Below, in pieces: positions 33,999-45,789 of a stretch of 64,000 nucleotides of DNA (position 1 is the first letter of the stretch; each line of letters starts with the position of its first letter). Where the stretch lies: the NCBI GenBank assembly GCA_009599575.1, contig VWND01000095.1, positions 1 to 64,000 on the forward strand, given 5' to 3'. The DNA is from Blumeriella jaapii. Lineage: Eukaryota; Ascomycota; Leotiomycetes; Helotiales; Drepanopezizaceae. The notes under the pieces were generated by a model, which made no database searches, was not told where the DNA came from, and saw nothing but the letters and a program-made list of their open reading frames with translations. A program made the position numbers and the translations under genes.

Positions 33999-36045
33999 GG
34001 TTTTTTAAATTTTAAATTTAACGAAAATCTTTTGCTTAATCGAAAAGCTGATAAAAGTTATTTTATTTTTTATTTCGTAGCTTTCGGTTTCGTAATCCGA
34101 TAAAATAGCCGAGGCCATTGTTTTAAACGCGCTGAAATACGAAAAAGCTGGGCTTTTTTAAATGGTTTTAATCAGCTTAGCGTCGTGGTGTAATTGCAGG
34201 TAAGCTTCGATTATTTTCGAATTATATACGAATACAAACAGAACGTAATAATCGAAAATAGCGTCGGTAAAATCTTCGATTTTTTTTTTTTTTTAAAAAT
34301 CGGCGATATCGAATTTTATAATCGTAATACAATCGGAACTAGCGAAATTTAAAGCGATCGAAACGTTAAAATATGCTACGAAACGGCAGTTTTCAAAATT
34401 TCGAATAATTAAAACAGCGAAATAAAAGCCGGAATATATTTTAAAAGCTTGTTAAATAAAATTGTAAAGCATATTAGCGAAAAAAGCTATAAGCGCTTTT
34501 TGAGTTTTAATTAATCGAAAATAATATTTATATATAACTATTTTTTTTTTTATAAAATACAGCAGTAGCTTGTTTTTTCCGTTGTAAAATCTTACGTAAT
34601 TAACGAATTCGCAGCTTAGTTCAAATAGATTTTAAAATATATTTTCGATCGAAAAATTAAAAAAGTCGGCTTTTGGAAATATTCGTTATTTTTATTCTTT
34701 TACGTTTTAATTAAGCTTTGTAATCGCGCTGAAGGTTTTGGAATCCGTTTTGAAATTTGTATAGCCCAAATAAGTTTTAATACGCGTTTAAATAGTTTTC
34801 GCAGTTTTTCGTCGAATATATATTAATTATTAAAATTAATTTCGAATACGTCGTAATTCGAATTTTTAATAACAGCGAATCGATTAGCAAGGCTGATAAC
34901 GTCGATTTTTTTTGTAATTAAATCGCAGTACGCCGCGTAATAGCGTACGTGAAAATAGCAGAATTTACCGTTTTTTTTGGCGTTAACGTTATTCGTAAAA
35001 ACGAAATTAAAGAATCGGAGTTTTTTAACGAAGGAAAGCTCGAGTAAAAACGGGTCACCGTTTTTAAAAGTTTTTTTTATTTGTTTCGGCGTATTATATT
35101 TGCAGTTTTTCGAAAAAGGTTTGGTTTAGTTTTCGTTCGAAATAAAAAGAAAAAAGCTGACGGGTTTATTTGATTTTTGTATAGAAATATCGAAATAAAA
35201 CTTTTAAATCGTTTCGTTATCGAAAGCGAAAGTTTTAAATAAGATTATTTAATTTTATACTTTTTGTATAATTTTTTTCGCAATAATTTCGATATTTTTT
35301 TTCAGGCTTTTTCGGTCGAGTCGTGCAATAATCGAAATCTTAAATACTTTTATTAAAATCTGAAATATTAACGGTACGGCGTTTTTAAACGCAGCAAGCG
35401 TTTTTAATATTTGCGTATTTAATTTCGAAAAATTAAATTCAGAATCGTTTAAGTTTTTTTTTTTTGAAATATCTGCGTTTTTTAAATCTGATTCCGTAAA
35501 ATCGTCGCGTTTTTTGTTAATTAGCTTAAAAGCTGTAATTCGGCGTCGATTTCCGGTTGTTTTTATTCGCGGTGTTTTTTTTGCTAGCGACGCGAATAAT
35601 TTTTTTTTTCGAACAAAAAAGATTTCGGAAATATCGGCGCGCTGTTTTACGTTTTTTGTTTTTATTTTTTCCGGAATCGTTTTTATAAATATAATAGGTT
35701 TTTTATATTCGAATAAACGGTTGTTTGTTATTACGCTTTTAATTTCGTTTTCGGATTCGTTTTCGATAATCGAAAATGAAAATCGTCGAATTGTTTTAAT
35801 TGTTTTAAAAGTATTAATTGCTATCGCGTATATTTTTTCGAATTAAACAAAAATAATATTAGCTTTTTCGTTTTTTTCGTCGTCGTAGATTTAAAATATC
35901 GGAATAGCGTCGTTTTTTTTTTTCGGTATAAAAATGCCGCATTTAGCGACGCTTAGTTTTTTATTTTGAAAAAAGATTAGATTTAGGATTTCGCAGCCGA
36001 TTAAAACTTTTTTTAGCGATTGTATAGCGTCGTTAATTAATTTGT
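33999..36045 (-). pseudogene. Family X protein P, central part
   Basis: A minus-strand relic about 680 codons long with scattered TAA. Readable blocks, in order, are KSVITNNRLFEYKKPIIF, ISEIFFVRKKKLFASLAKK, GNRRRITAFKLINKKRDDF, a block with GKFCYFHVRYYAAYCDLITK, then NGKNKLLLYFIKKK. The Cys-rich block could be a decayed gag CCHC knuckle with His-to-Tyr changes; this is a guess. The + strand frame 35514-35846 is antisense. The relic resumes at 51777 on the other side of the Copia insertion. Confidence 0.4.
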
Positions 36046-36050
36046 AAACA

Positions 36051-36352
36051 TGTTGCGTTATATTTACATTCCTTTATTTCCTTTTATTTCTTTTGTTTCA
36101 GATTTATTTTTTCTGTACGCTTTTAGTAGTTGGATGTTTCTGGAGCTCGGAAAGGCTCGTAGTCACGTGATAACGAGCCTTTTCGGAAACTAGTTTTTCC
36201 GAGCGACTGACTAAGCGAGCCAGAACCTTCCGTTTTTTGCGGAAAGCTCGCTAGTCAGATTTAGAATAATATAAGTAATATTTTACTGCATATAATTTAT
36301 CCGTTTCAGCCTTCGGTAAGGGTTTCTACCGACTATTCGGCTATATACGACA
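36051..36352 (+). repeat. Copia 5-prime LTR (302 bp)
   Basis: TGTTGCGTTATATTTACATT ... CTATATACGACA. It has the hairpin AAAGGCTCGT / ACGAGCCTTTT around a TCACGTGA core (36148-36184), and a second stem CTTCCG / CGGAAAG near 36226-36246. Confidence 0.92.
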
Positions 36353-36789
36353 GTTATAAGCTCCGGAGCTAATTAATAAGCTTTTTTCTGTAATGCATAC
36401 GCTAAAAGATTCGTTAAAAGCTTTTACCGGTCAATTTATTCGAATTGTTAAAAGATATTCGTGAAAGGTTATATTTTGCAAAGTTTTTTTTATTTAGCAA
36501 AAGGCTACGAATCGATAAAAGGCTATTGAGAGTGCGGAAAGTATTAATTTTTCGATTTTTTTAATTTATAAATTTTATTTTTATTTTTTTATTTTTTTTA
36601 ATTTAATTAATCGACCTTTTATAACGAAAATAATATGTCGGCTTTTATAAAAAAGAAGGTTTTTCTTTACGATTTAAAATCGTAGATTTTTTAATTAAAA
36701 ACGTATAAATTTTATCGATCAGGGATTTTTTTTTTCGAATATACCGATCCTGACCTTTTACTTCGCTTTTTTATTAATAAACGATTACA

Positions 36790-37660
36790 AAAACAGTCGT
36801 TATATTAGTTTATCGATTAGAAAAACAAAAAGCGCTAAGCAAACTACGATAAAAAATGCGCCGAATACAACGGCATGACCGAGGCAGAAAAAGCCGCCGT
36901 TACGATTAGTAATCTTTTCGACAAGCTTCGATCAGCCAATTTGATTTTCGACGATTTAAAAAATAAAATCGATTATTTTTTTAAAAATTATTTAAAAAAG
37001 TTTAAAAAATGGCAAAAGTACGTTATTGCCTATTAAAAGTTGCTCGATTAGGTTTTTTTAATTATAAAAACTAATTTGATAAATTTTGCAATTATTTAAT
37101 CGGAAATTAACGCTATTAATAATAAAAAACCGTACGCTATTTTTTATATTAATTTGCAGAAAAAATTTTTAATAAATAAAAATATGCGTAAAATTAAAGA
37201 TTTATATTATAAAAAAAAACAAAGGTTATTCTAAGCATTCGTTCGTATTTTGAAAAAAGATATTGCTTTTGCATATTTTTCCGTGGTTAGCTTCGTTAGA
37301 TTTGATTATAAAAACATTTTCCGCAAAGCGTATAGCGGAAAAATAAATATAACCGAATAAATAAAAAAATAGCAAACCGTTTATAAAGCAGCTGTCGAAT
37401 ATAAGATTTCTAATATAAATGGCCGCTACGCTATTATCGATTTTTTCGACGCAATCGCCGTATATATTAATTTATAATAAGCGAACGGCAAAAAGGCTAA
37501 GTATTTGAAAAACGAATTTGCCGGCTTTTTTATAAAAAAGATTTTAATCGAATTGAGTTTTATAATTTTCTTTTTTAAAAACAATCGAAGATTCGATAAT
37601 TCAGGCCGAAAAGTCGGAGTTTTCGCCATTTTCCTTTTCGATTTTGAAAACAATAATATT
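36790..37660 (+). pseudogene. Copia gag relic
   Basis: The + strand reads CAEYNGMTEAEKAAVTISNL then FDKLRSANLIFDDLKNKID, FFKNYLKKFKKWQKYVIAY, the helical pattern of a Copia gag N-terminal half. Many Gln codons are TAA. Downstream comes a long A-run (37671-37715). The lysine-only frames 37505-37777 and 37644-37922 crossing that run are artefacts. Confidence 0.6.
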
Positions 37661-37670
37661 TCGAAAAATC

Positions 37671-37714
<44 letters not shown>

Positions 37715-38439
37715 GGATATAAACTGTTTATGCGATATTTTCAAAAAGCGCTATTTTTATTTTTCAACCGATTGTAAAAAGCTTTTGTACGCGATAAATG
37801 GTCGTTGTAAAAAAAAGATTTTTTCTAATTTTTTAAATAAGCAAAAAATCGCTGAAATGCGAAAAAAGCTGTTTTTCAATTATAAGAAAACTTTAAAAGC
37901 TTTGAATAAAAAAGGTATTTAAATGGTCGTAATTAACAAAATCCTTAAAGTTTTAATAACTAAGCTAAAATAAATTTCAAAATTAATTTTTAAAAACGAT
38001 TAAAAAAAGTTTTTTACCGTAATTTTCTTTTTTTTTTGCTTTGATACGATTAAAAAACATTTCGGAATTAACGTTTTGACTTTAAAGCTTAGTTAATATT
38101 ATTTTTTAAACAAAAGTATTTTTTTAAATAATTGTTTTGAAATTTATTTAATAAACGATAAAGACTTTTTTATCGAAAAGTTTTATAAAAAAATTAATAA
38201 TCTTATTAATAGCGTTTATATAAGCATATAAAATTTTTTAATCGTCGGGAAAAAAAGTCGTTTAATAAAAAAGATTTTTCGCAAAAAAAATAAAAAACTT
38301 TGGAATATAGTTTTTAACAACGTAGCGTTCGTTCCAGATTTTATTATTAATATTATTTCCGCTAGTTTTTTGGCTAAAAAAAGTTATTAGTTTTAAGGGT
38401 CAAATAATATTTTTCGTTTTGAAAACTTTAAAAGCTTTA

Positions 38440-39600
38440 TTTTAAAACGTTAATATTAAACGATCGCCGATTTTTATATATTTGAATATATTAAGGTTAA
38501 TTGCTTTTTTTGTTCGCATTTTCCACGTAATAATTTAAAGTTTTTAAAACGTAATTCGTTCGATTTAATAATTTATATAATTCCGAAACGTCGTACGCGT
38601 TATAAATTTAAAAAAAACAGCGTATTTACGTACGATCGGAATAACGATGCGCGTTTATAGCATTTTCGTTCGGGCCATTTAAGTAAAAACGCGCTCGAAA
38701 AGCTGATCGAAAATATCCGTAGAATAAAAATCAAAGGCTTAATCAAAATAAAATGCGAAAAATATGCTGTTACGTATTTAAAGCAAATAATTTTAAAAAC
38801 AATATTAAAAAACAAGTTTTTTAAGCTTTTTTTTCGTATCGGCTGGGATTTTTACGATTATTTCAAAAGTCGTAAAAAAGCTTATAACGGTTCGACGTAA
38901 ATGTTTCTAATAAAAAACGAATATAATAAAAAGATTTGAGTTTTCGTTATCAGAACGAAAAATATAAAAATTGTTTTGAACCGTTTTCAAACGTTCGACG
39001 CATAAATAAAACGCTAATATAATTTTTTTATTTGCAAAATTCGATAAAATAACGAATCGTCGGTAATTTTAAAATAAAAAAATATTATTTCGAAATACTA
39101 AAAATAAGCGAAGCGCGAAAATATCGATTTGAAATTGATTTTATTTTACGTGCATCAGCTAAACGGCTCGATCGAACGAGCAAAAAAAAAAGTAATTAAA
39201 CGTTTGATAAAAATGAAAATTAGGACGGGACTTTTAATTTTTTTTTGGTTCGAAACGATAAAAATAGCAGCGTATTTGTATAATATATCGCCGCTTGCGA
39301 AAAAATAATTTAAGTTTTTAAATAAAATTTTGCATAGCTGATTTAAGCAATATTTTCGGTATTACGATTCTGCTATTATAAAAGCGCGTACGGCCGATTT
39401 CAGATCAGATTAAAGCAAAATTTATACGTACGAAGCTCGTGCGTATTTAATAATAAAAAATCGGAAAGTTATAAAATATAAAAAAGAATTTAAAATTTTT
39501 TCGAAAAAATATATCGGATATTTAATTAAATATAACGTTTAATATTTACAAAATCTGGGTGTTTCAATTAATGCGTATAATTACGAGCCGAAACGTAGTG
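38440..39600 (+). pseudogene. Copia integrase relic
   Basis: The most telling block is at ~39140-39200, where + reads STPYVHQLNGSIERAKKK-like residues across a small frame shift. This matches the Y-x-P-x-QNG-x-x-ER signature of Copia integrase, with the catalytic Glu before Arg. It is followed by WFETIKIAAYLYNISPLAKK, the usual A-x-Y-x-x-NR-x-P block. Upstream catalytic Asp positions are not clear. Numerous stops. Confidence 0.65.
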
Positions 39601-40799
39601 TTTAACGAGTCTAAGTTTTATTTTTCGGAGGCTGAAAATCCAAATTTTATAATTAAATTAAAGTTTTAAAAAACCGTAAAATTTATCGAAAACGCGGAAA
39701 ACGAAAAAGCTTAGAACGCTAAATATTAAATATTAGCGGGCGGTTTTAATAGCGGCGCAAACCAGCAAAATTCGATATGTTAAAAAAAAGGTAATACAAA
39801 AAAAAAGCTATTATTATAAAACGAGCAATTTTTAGATTTTACAAAAGGGAATAAAAGTTTTTTTCCATCGAAGCCGCTATCAGAACCAGGACCGATTTCA
39901 AATCTTTTTAATGGATTTTTAAAGCTTACAATAAAAAAAAAAAATATTTAAATATTTCAGAAAATAAAACCAAATCTTCGGGGATGGAAAATCCAATAAA
40001 GGTCGAAGTAATCGAGCTTTTTTTTACGGTCGATTCAGACGTTTAAAGCTCGGGGATAATGGTTTTTTATAAAAGCTTTTTCGACAAAGCTATTATCGAT
40101 CAGTTTTAATTTTTAAAATTAATTATTAATCGGAAATATACAAAGCATATCCGAAACATTTTAACCGACGCGATAAAAACGTTAAAAAGTTATAAAAGTT
40201 TAAAAAAAAGTAATAAATTAACAAAGCTTATTATTGCAAAACAGGATAAAATAGAACAAAGCTTTAAAAAATTCTTCGGCGCGGGCATAAAAATGGTTTT
40301 ATATAAAAAAGCGCGCAATTTAATTTTTTAAATTATAATTAAAAATTATCGTCCGGCAGATTAGGCGCCAGATCGATTTAAAATAAAACAGCTATTTAAA
40401 CGCTTGCTTTTGGAAGCTTTTTTAAAGCTGATTATTAAAAAGGAGGCACTATTTAAAAAAAATAAAAAAAACAAATCGAAGTTTCCGATAAGCGATAAAA
40501 AGCAGCTGATTTTAAAAATTACTAAACGAAATCGTATAGATTTTATTTTATACTAGCCGGATAGATCGGAAATATACGCTACGGTATACGAAATCTTTTA
40601 ATTAATAATTTTATTTATTAAATAACAAATCGACGAATTCGTTTATACGTTTTGAATAAACGAGCCGATTTAAATGGATAGAAAAGACTTTTAGACTATT
40701 TACGTAATAATGGCGGCTTCGATAAAAAGAGAATCGGTAAGAAATATTTAATTTTCCGATTAAAAACAATATCGGAATAATTTACCGAAAATTTTAAAA

Positions 40800-41665
40800 A
40801 ATTAAAACGAATTGAAAAATTATCAGATGGAAAAGCAGTTTAGAAAAGAAGTAAAAACCGAAATTAAAAATTTGAAAACTAAAAAATGCTGGAAGATTAT
40901 TAAAAAAATAAAACCATAAAACCTATTTTATTTAAATAAGTTTTTATATACAAAATAAATAGCTTAGGCGAATTGCAACGATGCAAATCGAAACTAGTCG
41001 TAAAAAAAAACTTTTAAAACGAAGTTTTAATTTTTTTATATATGCAATTATATTCGCAGCCCGTTTTTTCCGAACGATTATAGCGCTAACGGCTTATTTC
41101 GATTTGAAAATTAAGCAATTCGATATAATTAATATATTCGTTAATGCAAAACGAAATTTTAAAAGCGAGCCAGTTACGTATTATCTACCTAATAAATTTA
41201 AATAATCAGATATAATAATACAGCTAGACCGAACTTTATATAAATTAAAAGATTTTCCAGCTTTATAATACGACGAATTCGCTAATATTTTAAAAAAGCT
41301 AAAGCTCGAACTAATAAGCGAAAAGTTTTATATATTCGCTAACGAAATACGAAGCGTATACGTAGCGTTTTACGTCGACGATATTCAAATTTTATACCAC
41401 GCCTTTTATTCGTTAAAAGCCGACGAAATTATTTTCGATTTAAAAAAGGATCTACGAGCTTATAAATATAAGAAATTTGAATTATTTTTTCGGAATTCGT
41501 ATTTTACGAAATAAACAAAAAAAAAAAAGTTTTTTTCTGTTTTACGATTCGTATATCGAAAAAATCGCTACGAAGTTTAATATATGCAAAAAGCGCTTTT
41601 TAAATACGCTTTTTTTAATTTGCGAATTTATTAAAAACCCAAGCGTAGCCACGCTTTTGTAAATC
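40800..41665 (+). pseudogene. Copia reverse transcriptase relic
   Basis: The open stretch 40981-41205 has LKIKQFDIINIFVNAKRNFK and YYLPNKFK, the Copia motif D-x-x-x-AF-L-N-G with E-x-x-Y-M-x-P-x-G-F. The next frame has LDRTLYKLKDFPAL (L-x-K-x-L-YGL-K-Q). At ~41364-41400 it has VAFYVDDIQILYH with the YVDD catalytic motif intact. LFFRNSYFTK (FLG-x-x-I) follows at ~41478. It is the best-preserved Copia domain, but stops and shifts remain. Confidence 0.85.
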
Positions 41666-41689
41666 AAAAAGTATTAAAAAAAGATCGGT

Positions 41690-42540
41690 TTAATTTTGTA
41701 CACGGCTATTATGCTTCGATCCGACGTAGCTTTCGCAGCCTTTTAGCTTTTTTATTTTTTTATTAATTCAAGTTTTTAATATTTCGAAACAGCCAATTAA
41801 ACGCTTCGATATTTTTATAAAACGAAGTTTTTAAAAATCGTTTACAATCGGAAAAAGCGAAAAAACTAATTAATAGTTTTCACCGACGCTTTTTTCGCCG
41901 ACGATTCAAAAATTCGGAAATTCTTTTAAAGTTATATTTTTTTTTTTTCGGAAATGCTATTTTATAAAAGGCTGTACGACAAAATACAATTATTATTTTT
42001 TTTATTAAAGCGGAACTATTTGCTTATTTAACGATCGTAAAAAAAATAATAATATTTTAACGTTTTTTTAAAAAGCTTCGATTCGATATTATTTTTAAAT
42101 AAAACGTATATTGCGATAATTAGCAAACGATCAAATTAATCGTAAAAAACAAAAAGAAAATTTTTACGAAGCTTCGCTACGTCGATATAAGTAATATATA
42201 AATTCGCCAAAAGTATTAAAATAAAAAATTTAAAATTATATATTTTTTAATAAATAAAATATACGCAAACGGTTTTATTAAAAATTTAATTCGATAAAAA
42301 CACGAAAGTTTCGTTAAATTTTTTAATTTACGGGATTTTCGAAGTTTTATCGAAAAGCTCGATTAATCGAACTGAAAAGCTTGCATTTTGTAAACGTACA
42401 TTTATTTAAACAGATTTTTATTAAAATTTAAATATAGCAAAAACCATTTTTTAATTAAAAAAAATCCGAATTTTTCGCAAATTCAAAAACTTAAAATCAA
42501 ACCGTTTAATTTTATAAAAAGTTAAAAATATAATCCGTTA
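41690..42540 (+). pseudogene. Copia RNase H relic
   Basis: Weakly readable continuation after the reverse transcriptase. IMLRSDVAFAAF (~41708, the RPD-x-x-x-A-x-x block) marks its start, and TDAFFADDSKIRKF (~41883, S-DAD-W-x-x) follows. Catalytic residues cannot be followed all the way because of frame changes. Confidence 0.5.
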
Positions 42541-43465
42541 AAACAATAATCCGCGCTCGACGCTTCGCGACAATCAGGCCTGGAATAAATTTCGCGAAAA
42601 GCTTTTTAAGCATAGCTGCCGCCGGCTATATAGCCGGAATGTTTTTTTTTTTTTACGAAATTTTATTAAATTAAAAATTAAAAACGTTCGGCAGAAAAAT
42701 CGCCGCGAAATTTTTTTTTGGACTTTTAGAAACGGAAGTATTTTTTAATAAGTCGTGGCCAAGCTTTATTCCGCTAATACGTAAAGCAGGCGTAAAAGTT
42801 TTTATTCGAAAAGCAAAAGTTTAAAAGATTTTACGAGCCGCGGCGAGCTTCGCGTTAATAATACGCTTTGTGTTTATTAATTTTGCTTTTAAATTACGAT
42901 CGATTTAAAAGCTTATTTTTTTGCATTTTTAAAACCGTTTTTTTAATCGTGAAATAAAAAATAATCGTTATATTTTAAAAATCGATTAGCAAAAACGATA
43001 AAGTTTTTCGATAAAACTGACCGTTTTAATAATTTTGTTAATTCGAGCTTTGAAAACGGAAAACCACGCAGCTAAAACGTTCGCGTCGGCCGGAATACAC
43101 GACGTATTAATTGCGTAGCACCGATAGCAACGAGTTTTAGCTAAGTTCGATAAGTAATCGTAATTTAAATTTTCAGTTATTTTGCGAATAATATAAGTTA
43201 TATAAAAAATAAAATTAAAAAGCCCAGGAATAGCAGGCTTTCTGGCTTTAATGCGAACGCGTTTTGAAAAACGATTATCGTCGTTATTTTTATTTCCAAT
43301 TTTTTCGTTTTAATAATTCCCGGCCGTTTTTTTTCCAAAAACGCTAATATTTTGCTTTTCCTTTTCGAAAGTGCTATCAGGACCGAAATTACCGTCAGTA
43401 GCTTTTCCACCGCCAGCAGCGTTTTTTTTATTTCTAGGCGTTATATCGGCATTTTCGAGGCCAGG
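42541..43465. other. Copia 3-prime internal region, unassigned
   Basis: About 0.9 kb between the RNase H relic and the small LTR element. It is RIP-mutated with short palindromic words (GCCGCCGGCTATATAGCCGG near 42620). The minus frame 43198-43410 is not recognisable. It continues after the inserted element at 44517. It may be a third ORF or an older inserted fragment. Confidence 0.35.
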
Positions 43466-43684
43466 TGTGACAGCTGGCTTAAGGGTGATCATGGTGAATA
43501 ATATGGGCCGAAAAATACGCGTGTACGTTGAATACTAAGGTGAAGAGCTTTAAGGTAACGGAAGCTCTGAACTATTAAATATAGGTTGATGGAGGTCCGT
43601 GCGCAAACCTTAATCCGATTTACCATTGGCAGCTTACCACTGGCAATTACCACTGGCAATCTACCACCGGCCAGGATCGTAACA
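43466..43684 (-). repeat. Small element 3-prime LTR (219 bp)
   Basis: On + it runs TGTGACAGCTGGCTTAAGGG to GGATCGTAACA and includes three ~17-bp CACTGGCAATTAC-type repeats. Confidence 0.95.
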
Positions 43685-43767
43685 CTACCCTCCTTTTTCG
43701 AAGAACTGGTCCCCAGATCTGAAGCCGTAGAACCCAACCCGTATTTCCTTTCATATTTTCAACCTAT

Positions 43768-43935
43768 TAAGCAGACGTAGGTTGCCAGCCATTTTAATCG
43801 TATAGGCAGGGGTAGGTTGCCAGCCGTTTTAATCGTATAGGCAGACGTAGGTTGCCAGCCGTTTTATCGCATAGGCAGAGGTAGGTTGCCAGCCGATTTA
43901 TCGTATAAGCAAAGGTAGGTTGCCAGCCTGCAGTC
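43768..43935. repeat. ~35-bp tandem repeat inside the small element, five copies
   Basis: The unit GCAGACGTAGGTTGCCAGCC plus GTTTTAATCGTATAG is repeated five times with minor changes. A second, 88-bp-spaced duplication (AAATCGACAGGCTTATCG ... GGTCGAATCGTATTAAA) follows at 43955-44076. Neither is coding. Confidence 0.92.
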
Positions 43936-44292
43936 AGATGCAAGCTTTTAAATCGACAGGCTTATCGAAAAGGTCGAATCGTATTAAATAATATGCAGTT
44001 AGATGCAAGCTCTAATAGCAGTAAGGTGCGAGCTTGTAAATCGATAGGCTTAGTAAAAAGGTCGAATCGTATTAAAAGAAAAAGGGTTTCGAATTGCAAA
44101 GGCAGGTCGAAATAAAAAACGGGCTCCAGCTTTTTTTGGAAACAAGATCAATGGAAGGAAATATTAATCGAGGCACCGACGAACATATCGTCGGTACGGG
44201 TGGCGTAAAAGAAGTACGAGTTGCAGAGGCAGATCGAGTCCTTAACCGTAGATACAAAGCTTCCCAGCGGAGTGTGTGTGACCTTAGTATTA

Positions 44293-44511
44293 TGTGACAG
44301 CTGGCTTAAGAGTGATCATGGTGAATGATATGGGCCGAAAGATACGCGTGTACGTTGAATACTAAAGTGAAGAGCTTTAAAATAACGGGAGCTCTGAACT
44401 ATTAAATACAGGTTGATAGGAGTCCGTGCGCAAACCTTAATCCGATTTACCACTGGCAGCTTACCACTGGCAATTACCACTGGCAATCTACCACCGGCCA
44501 GGATCGTAACA
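44293..44511 (-). repeat. Small element 5-prime LTR (219 bp)
   Basis: Same length and ends as the partner; begins TGTGACAGCTGG and ends GGATCGTAACA on +. Confidence 0.95.
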
Positions 44512-44516
44512 CCAGG

Positions 44517-44996
44517 CAAATATAAATTTCCGACCGTTTAAAAACGAAATATCGAAAGAATCGCTTTTTTCGAAAGGGTCGAAAAAAAACGAATTGGCCG
44601 AAAAAGCCGATTGATTACGCAAAATAAATTTCGCAAAACTTCGATTACGCAAGCGCCGAAAATTAGGAGTCCGAAAAGCTGGGCCAACTGGTCGCGTAAA
44701 GCTACGCGGACGATTTTTTTTTAATATAAAAAAAGCTATATCGATGTTTTTAATTAAAATAATAAAACTTAAATTTATTAAAAAACTAGTAAGAAAATAA
44801 AAAAATTAAAGTTTTTAAAAGCGACGAAACGTTTATTTAAGCTGAATTAGCCTTATTTACGCTTCGCAACGATAAAAAATATAAACAAATTATATAAATA
44901 TTATAATATCGCGTTACGGCCGCATTCGGACGACAAAAAGATTTTTCCGCGCTTTAAAAGTAGCTGATCACCGGATTAGCAATCAGCTAAAAAATA
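44517..44996. other. Copia 3-prime internal remainder
   Basis: Continuation of the unassigned Copia segment up to LTR 2. One + frame near 44880-44960 reads YRVTAAFGRQKDFSAL, hinting at a decayed protein end, but I cannot assign it. Confidence 0.35.
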
Positions 44997-45207
44997 TATT
45001 GCGTTATATTTATATTTTTTTATTTTTTTTTATTTTTTTTTATTTTTTTTGTTTTAAATTTATTTTTTTTGTACGCTTTTAATAGTTAGATATTTCTAAA
45101 GCTCGGAAAGGCTCGTAATTACGTAATAACGAGCCTTTTCGAAGACTAGTTTTTCCGAGCGATTAATTAAGCGAGCCAAAACCTTCCGTCTTTTGCGAAA
45201 AGCTCGC
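44997..45207 (+). repeat. Copia 3-prime LTR, first part
   Basis: TATTGCGTTATATTTATATT (inner, mutated) up to the CTCGC at 45203-45207, where gypsy-1 is inserted. It resumes at 51666. The uninterrupted order CTCGCTAGTCAGATTT is seen in LTR 1 at ~36247. Confidence 0.92.
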
Positions 45208-45504
45208 TGTGACGATTCACTCTGTTGCCACCTCTCGTGTCACCCCAGCAACTACGTATAGCTGCAAGCTCCCTAGCAACTACGTATAGCTGTAAGCTCC
45301 CTGGTCTTCTGATGGGTCTCCCTATCAATTATAGAAACTATTTATATATATAAAGCTTTCTTTTCTTAGCAACTTCTACTTTTTGCAATTATTAATTCTA
45401 AATAAATATTTTTGTTACAAAACCAAAAGCTCGTTTTTTATATCATATAAACACGGCGACCAGTTGATTAATTTCCCAGCCTTTCGACTGTTTAAATCGT
45501 TATA
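45208..45504 (+). repeat. Gypsy-1 copy C 5-prime LTR (297 bp)
   Basis: TGTGACGATTCACTCTGTTG ... AATCGTTATA. A ~29-bp segment (AGCAACTACGTATAGCTGCA and flanking) is tandemly duplicated relative to copies A and B. The outer part is intact and the inner end mutated. A TATATATAAAG word sits near 45337. Confidence 0.94.
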
Positions 45505-45789
45505 TTATTAACAACTTTTTTTTTACGCTAGCGACGGCGTAAATTATTTTTTCTTTTAAATTTCTTACGAATCATACCAAAATAATCGACCGGTCGTAAA
45601 AAAACCTATTTTCGCACTTCGCGAAAAATAGCTTTTATTTAACGATTTCTCTTTTAGCAAAGCTTTTCAACTTCTGCTATTACATTTCAACCTTTCTTTT
45701 TTTAATCAGCGAAAAAGCAATTTCCTCCAAAAGCTTTTTCTTCTGAAAAACAATCCTCCTCCCGAAAAAAAAAAAACAAAAAAAAAAGC

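Larger units (their letters stand above)
43466..44511 (-). mobile_element. Small non-autonomous LTR element (TRIM-like, 1046 bp)
   Basis: Two 219-bp LTRs, 43466-43684 and 44293-44511, differ at about a dozen bases. They are flanked by the perfect 5-bp duplication CCAGG (43461-43465, 44512-44516). The LTR termini (TGTTACGATCCTGGCC ... CAGCTGTCACA on minus) and its GGTAATTGCCAGT repeats resemble gypsy-2. The purine run GAAAAAGGAGGGTAG abuts the 3-prime LTR on minus. The internal part next to the 5-prime LTR matches the gypsy-2 leader/gag start (57625-57820). There is no pol. It is nearly free of RIP, hence probably the youngest or a RIP-exempt insertion. Confidence 0.93.

Noticed and set aside
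37505..37922. Open frames with a run of lysines
   Set aside because: They are created by a ~26-base A run inside the decayed Copia element; no conserved sequence on either side of the run supports a protein.
43586..44297. Small open frames in the young small LTR element (for example 43586-43780, 44094-44297)
   Set aside because: They cross LTR boundaries or tandem repeats. The only coding-related piece is the gypsy-2 leader/gag start on minus, which is too short to encode a protein by itself.
16605..44511. GGTCCGTGC shared by satellite array 1, the gypsy-2 LTR and the small-element LTR
   Set aside because: Only a 9-base match with no similar flanks between the satellite and the LTRs; chance is likely. 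The two LTRs are related on other grounds.
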